Positions 60,661 through 64,000 of a DNA stretch of 64,000 nucleotides are shown piece by piece. Location of the stretch: the NCBI RefSeq assembly GCF_002097715.1, contig NZ_CP020738.1:992001-1056000 (forward strand), given 5' to 3'. Under the pieces are notes generated by a model. It made no database searches. It saw only the letters and a program-made list of their open reading frames with translations, and was not told where the DNA came from. The DNA is from Burkholderia ubonensis subsp. mesacidophila (GTDB lineage: Bacteria; Pseudomonadota; Gammaproteobacteria; Burkholderiales; Burkholderiaceae). Numbering within the stretch: the first letter of the stretch is position 1; the number at the start of each line of letters is the position of its first letter. Position numbers and translations under genes: made by a program.

Positions 60661-61713
60661 TAATGCCGTTCAGTTAAGACATCTTTGATGTGCCGAGCGG
60701 AGTAATGCTAAGGTCGGGCTTTAATCACACGGGGGCATTTACGCCCCCGTCGTTTTTCAGCGGTCTCGAGCGCAAGGTGAGCGTGCAGGCGGGTGAGCCA
60801 CGCGGGTATTTTGCCGAATGCCGGGGGCACGGTAGCCCACATCATTTCGTGCTGGATGACGTGGAAGGCCCGTACGAAGCTGATGTCGGTCGGGTCGAGC
60901 TTCGATTGCCATGCGGCGCTCGCAATCTCGCGACGGATCAGGTTTTAGGCAATCAACACGCCCCAAATTTCCTCGTATACCTCTTCGACGGTCCGGCTGC
61001 GCAAGGTCAGTTCCGTGCTGAGCATCGACTGCTTCAGTTCCCGGTAACTGGTTTTGACCTGCCAGCGGCGCTCATAGCAGGGACGATGTCGGCCGGTTTG
61101 AAGCGTTTACGATCGTCCAGCGAGGTCGGCAGCATCTGCTCACGGCCGCGCGCATCGATGGTGCGGATCGCGCGAACCTGCCAGAACTCCGGCAATTCGG
61201 CGGATTGTTTGCGCGTCTGCGGGGACACGCGTATGCGCACCATCGCATTGTCCGTCGTACCATCGACGACCTCCCACTGAGTTGGGATTTGGCCGGAATC
61301 TGGAAGTGGCGGTTACACCCGTTCATCGTCAGGCCGCACAAGATTCGAGCGGCCAGACAGTGGCGGTTAGCGTCACCGCTCGTACTTGAGGATAGCTGGT
61401 CACCTTGCCGCTGGCGTAGCGTTGCGCACCAAAGTGCTCACGATTGGCCGGGCTGTCGGCCGTGCGCAGTGAGGTGCCGTCCATCGCCCACGGACTCAAT
61501 CCCTTGAAGGTATGGCGTGCCGCGTCCTGCGTGGTCCACAGCCCATGCTGTTCGTTCGAAAAGCCATGCCAGCGGGGCTTCGCAAACACGTTGGCGCGCC
61601 TGCGCCACGGCACTCTTGGTGACAAACGGGACGGCCTCGTTGGGCAGCGCCAGATCAACACCTTCTTTCCCCAAAGCAAAAATGCCGTTCAGTTGCTTAA
61701 CCGAACGGCATTA
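60661..61713. mobile_element. Deleted IS4-family insertion sequence with terminal inverted repeats
   Basis: Left end TAATGCCGTTCAGTTAAG (60661-60678) and right end CTTAACCGAACGGCATTA (61696-61713) are inverted repeats matching at 17 of 18 positions. The element is 1053 bp, too short for its transposase type. An extra copy of the left end (AATGCCGTTCAGTT, 61681-61694) abuts the right end. I see no target duplication. It truncates the prophage gpD gene. Confidence 0.8.
60708..61679 (-). pseudogene. IS4-family transposase remnant
   Basis: Recognisable pieces in changing frames: [20 protein letters not shown] and VAQARQRV (near 61674), [20 protein letters not shown] and FGAQRYA (DDE Asp region), then WQVRAIRTIDARGREQMLPT and SLDD, and finally RRWQVKTSYRELKQSMLSTE, with EEVYEEIWGVLIA followed by a TAA and NLIRREI. 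The N-terminus and a stretch of about 400 bp in the middle are missing, and there are at least two frameshifts and one nonsense codon. Non-autonomous. Confidence 0.8.
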
Positions 61714-61733
61714 GCGCCCTCGGGCGCCTTTTT
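61714..61733 (+). terminator. Terminator-like hairpin next to the IS
   Basis: GCGCCC-TC-GGGCGC-C-TTTTT directly follows the IS right end and reads on the plus strand. It could be the terminator of a lost gene or of the element itself. Confidence 0.5.
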
Positions 61734-61777
61734 GCTGACGCATCGGGCGCGCACGGCGCCCGCACGTCAACGGCGAC

Positions 61778-62068
61778 TCAGCACTCGCCCTTCTTTGCGT
61801 GTCCCGGCGGGCAGTGGTAGCCGCCGTGGCCGCGATGGCGCTCGTGATCTTCCCACTCGCGGCGTTCCCAGTAGCGTCGGCCATCCCAGTAGCGTTCGCC
61901 GTGCCAGCCGATCACGACCGCGGGCGCCGGCGCGACCATGACGGGCGCGGGTGCCACGACGACCGGGGCGGGCGTGCCGATGTTCACGTCGACGTTCACG
62001 GCATGGGCGATGCCGGACAGTGAGACGCCGAAACCGGCGAGGGCGGTGGCGAGCAGCGAGCGTTTCAT
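61778..62068 (-). CDS. Small secreted Pro/Val- and Trp/Tyr-rich protein
   Basis: 96 residues. Signal peptide MKRSLLATALAGFGVSLSGI with cleavage at AHA-VN; then a VAPAPVMVAPAPAVV repeat and a charged aromatic part (WHGERYWDGRRYWERREWED) with His and two Cys near the C-terminus. No domain I can name; such small YW-rich periplasmic proteins are common in Burkholderia. The host-like GC content sets it apart from the prophage. Confidence 0.7.
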   Translation of the reverse strand: MKRSLLATALAGFGVSLSGIAHAVNVDVNIGTPAPVVVAPAPVMVAPAPAVVIGWHGERYWDGRRYWERREWEDHERHRGHGGYHCPPGHAKKGEC

Positions 62069-62409
62069 GTTGTTTTCCCGAATGGTGTGGAGTTCGCGGC
62101 GCGGCGAAGCGCACCACTGGATCGCAGTGTGCCGTTGCGCGGCGGGAAAAGCGAACGGGTTCTGTTACCGCAGATTGGCGGCGCGTCGCCGACGCAGGGC
62201 CAGGCGGGATGAGGTGATTTGACAGTGGCGCGCCGCAATACTGCATTTGCTGTAGCGCAGCATGCGGCGAACGGCAGCCGGATTTGACGTTTTCGCGCCG
62301 AACGGCTTCACGCGGCGTTACAAAATGACGCAAATCGCACGCTGCCGGACGTGGCATTCCGGCAGCACGTGCCCGGCGAGCCCTGGTGGCGAGGCTCGGC
62401 CCGGGCGAT
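62069..62409. other. Intergenic region, no gene seen
   Basis: 341 bp between the secreted protein gene and the end of the LOG gene (both minus strand). A GC-rich inverted repeat near 62372-62405 (GCCCGG/CCGGGC around GAGCC/GGGCTC) could end the LOG transcript, though it has no T-run. A TTGACA at 62218 has no convincing -10. Confidence 0.5.
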
Positions 62410-63162
62410 TTACAGATAGAACATCCGGTCTTCTTCCGGACGCGGCGGATGCGCTTCCTCGCCTTCCTCTTCGCCGCGGTCCTCGTAGAACGCGAGCACG
62501 GCGTCGAGCACCTGGTCGGGATCGTCGATCACCTGCATCAGGTCCATGTCTTCCGCGTTGATGAGGCCGTTCGGGATCAACTGGTCGCGGAACCACTGCA
62601 GCAGCCCCTGCCAGAACGTGCTGCCGACAAGAATGATCGGCACGAGGCGCGACTTCTTCGTCTGGATCAGCGTGAGCACTTCGGACAGCTCGTCGAGCGT
62701 GCCGAAGCCGCCCGGCATCACGATCACCGCATCGGAGTTCTTCACGAACGTGACCTTGCGCGTGAAGAAGTGGCGGAAGCGCAGCGAGATGTCCTGGTAG
62801 TGGTTGCCGGCCTGCTCATGCGGCAGCTCGATGTTGAGGCCGACCGACGGCGCCTTGCCGGCGTGCGCGCCCTTGTTCGCCGCTTCCATGATGCCGGGGC
62901 CGCCGCCGGAGATCACCGCGAAGCCGGCGTCGGACAGCTTGCGCGCGATCTGCACCGCGAGCTTGTAGTGCGGCGTATCGGGCTTGAGACGGGCAGAACC
63001 GTAGATGCTGACGGCCGGTCGGATCTCCGACAGGTACTCGGTCGCCTCGATAAACTCTGCCATAATCGTGAACATCTGCCACGATGCGCGCGCCTTCTTG
63101 GCCGTCGCGCGTTCTTGATCTGCGAGCGAACGCAGACTCGGAATCACTTTTCTCTTGTTCAT
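62410..63162 (-). CDS. LOG-family nucleotide phosphoribohydrolase
   Basis: 250 residues. The LOG signature is present: RPAVSIYGSARLKPD, VISGGGPGIMEAANKGAHAG and the PGGxGTxxE motif MPGGFGTLDELSEVLTLIQT, plus the Arg/Lys of FRHFFTRKVTF. Such enzymes (LOG, PpnN) cleave the N-glycosidic bond of nucleoside monophosphates to free base and ribose 5-phosphate. The N-terminal 50 residues are a helical extension. Its ATG (63160-63162) is one base from the divergent polA ATG, so its promoter must lie inside polA. Confidence 0.9.
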   Translation of the reverse strand: MNKRKVIPSLRSLADQERATAKKARASWQMFTIMAEFIEATEYLSEIRPAVSIYGSARLKPDTPHYKLAVQIARKLSDAGFAVISGGGPGIMEAANKGAHAGKAPSVGLNIELPHEQAGNHYQDISLRFRHFFTRKVTFVKNSDAVIVMPGGFGTLDELSEVLTLIQTKKSRLVPIILVGSTFWQGLLQWFRDQLIPNGLINAEDMDLMQVIDDPDQVLDAVLAFYEDRGEEEGEEAHPPRPEEDRMFYL

Positions 63163-63163
63163 A

Positions 63164-64000
63164 ATGCCTGAAGAACGAAATCTGGAAGGTAAGACCCTGC
63201 TATTGGTTGACGGTTCGAGCTATCTGTATCGGGCTTACCATGCGATGCCTGATTTGCGTGGCCCTGGCGGGGAGCCGACCGGAGCGCTCTACGGAATCAT
63301 CAACATGCTGCGCCGTATGCGCAAGGAAGTCAGTGCAGAGTATAGCGCTTGCGTGTTCGATGCAAAGGGCAAGACGTTCCGCGACGACCTCTATGCCGAC
63401 TATAAGGCAAACCGTCCGTCGATGCCGCCCGATCTCGCGTTGCAGGTCGAGCCGATCCACGGCGCCGTGCGCGCGCTCGGCTGGCCGCTGCTGATGGTCG
63501 AGGGCGTCGAAGCCGACGACGTGATCGGCACGCTCGCGCGCGAAGCCGAGCGGCACGGGATGAAGGTGGTCGTGTCGACGGGCGACAAGGATCTCGCGCA
63601 GCTCGTCACCGATGCCGTCACGCTCGTCAATACGATGACCAACGAGATACTCGACCGCGACGGCGTGGTCGCGAAGTTCGGCGTGCCGCCGGAGCGGATC
63701 ATCGACTACCTGACGCTGATCGGCGACACCGTCGACAACGTGCCGGGCGTCGAGAAGTGCGGGCCGAAGACGGCCGTGAAGTGGCTGACGCAGTACGACA
63801 GCCTCGACGGCGTCATCGAGCACGCGGGCGAGATCAAGGGCGTCGTCGGCGACAACCTGCGCCGTGCGCTCGACTTCCTGCCGCTCGGCCGCAAGCTCGT
63901 GACCGTCGAGACGGCCTGCGATCTTGCGCCGCATCTCGAATCGATCGAGGCGACGCTCGCGACCGACGGCGAAGCGCGCGACCTGCTGCGCGACATCTTC
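63164..64000 (+). CDS. polA: DNA polymerase I, 5' part (runs off the window)
   Basis: 279 codons of an open frame. The product starts MPEERNLEGKTLLLVDGSSY and carries the 5'-3' exonuclease domain: LYRAYHAMPDLRGPGGEPTG, ACVFDAKGKTFRDDLYADYK, VEGVEADDVIGTLAREAERH, VSTGDKDLAQLV and GDTVDNVPGVEKCGPKTAVK, all with their metal-binding Asp residues. The 3'-5' exonuclease and polymerase domains lie beyond the window. There is no ribosome binding site (the upstream 20 bases are pyrimidine-rich) and only one base separates its ATG from that of the LOG gene. Confidence 0.95.
   Translation, partial: MPEERNLEGKTLLLVDGSSYLYRAYHAMPDLRGPGGEPTGALYGIINMLRRMRKEVSAEYSACVFDAKGKTFRDDLYADYKANRPSMPPDLALQVEPIHGAVRALGWPLLMVEGVEADDVIGTLAREAERHGMKVVVSTGDKDLAQLVTDAVTLVNTMTNEILDRDGVVAKFGVPPERIIDYLTLIGDTVDNVPGVEKCGPKTAVKWLTQYDSLDGVIEHAGEIKGVVGDNLRRALDFLPLGRKLVTVETACDLAPHLESIEATLATDGEARDLLRDIF

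Overview
This is about 64 kb of GC-rich DNA (roughly two thirds G+C in most genes). The gene content points to a Burkholderia, most likely the B. cepacia complex: a Tad/Flp pilus locus with Burkholderia-style extra genes, a DUF3563 micro-protein, a BPSS1780-type membrane protein, PHB metabolism, and the thrB/DUF2782/polA neighbourhood. Genus and species are my reading of the sequence, not a database result.

Region by region. (1) nt 1-7551 is the distal part of an exopolysaccharide operon: a Wzc-type tyrosine kinase (cut by the window edge), a GT2, three GT4 glycosyltransferases and a Wzy/WaaL-type membrane protein. The last four genes overlap at their start and stop codons. (2) nt 7570-14105 holds an MFS pump with a divergent HxlR regulator and a clear shared operator, an AraC regulator, an FKBP isomerase, a PF10118 predicted hydrolase, and a VpsR-like sigma54 activator. 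(3) nt 14153-18293 (minus strand) is gtrA, gtrB and two tandem GT87/DUF2029 membrane glycosyltransferases. (4) nt 18781-32568 is a complete Tad pilus operon: a candidate sigma54 promoter, three Flp pilins, prepilin peptidase, an unusual AAA ATPase, CpaB, secretin, lipoprotein, TadG/E/F, TadZ, TadA, TadB, TadC and a strong terminator. (5) nt 32588-49866 is mixed housekeeping and accessory DNA: an amino-acid binding protein, a RES-Xre toxin-antitoxin pair, a phosphatase, GST, a TreZ-like protein that has lost its catalytic residues, a ThiE-like protein, a CNNM/CorC protein, an orphan degenerate kinase, a DMT exporter, LysR/tautomerase, CYTH-CHAD, and the molybdate locus modE / modABC. (6) nt 50044-55079 holds a PHB-depolymerase-type esterase, DUF3563, ohr/ohrR, BPSS1780, thrB and DUF2782. 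(7) nt 55210-56736 is amn. (8) nt 56806-61713 is a decayed P2-type prophage remnant truncated by a deleted IS4-family element. (9) nt 61778-64000 is a small secreted protein, a LOG-family nucleotidase and the 5' part of polA, whose start codon is one base from that of the divergent LOG gene.

The main surface-biology theme is nt 1-32500: exopolysaccharide, Gtr-type glycosylation, a VpsR-like sigma54 activator and a Tad pilus with a sigma54-type promoter could form one attachment/biofilm module; this is inference. Other points of interest are an 85-bp dispersed repeat that supplies the ribosome binding site and start codon to two unrelated genes, several near-perfect operators (HxlR, OhrR, ModE, a possible PhaR site, DUF3563), the dead TreZ paralogue, and an intact membrane protein kept inside an otherwise ruined prophage. 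I saw no rRNA, tRNA or CRISPR array.
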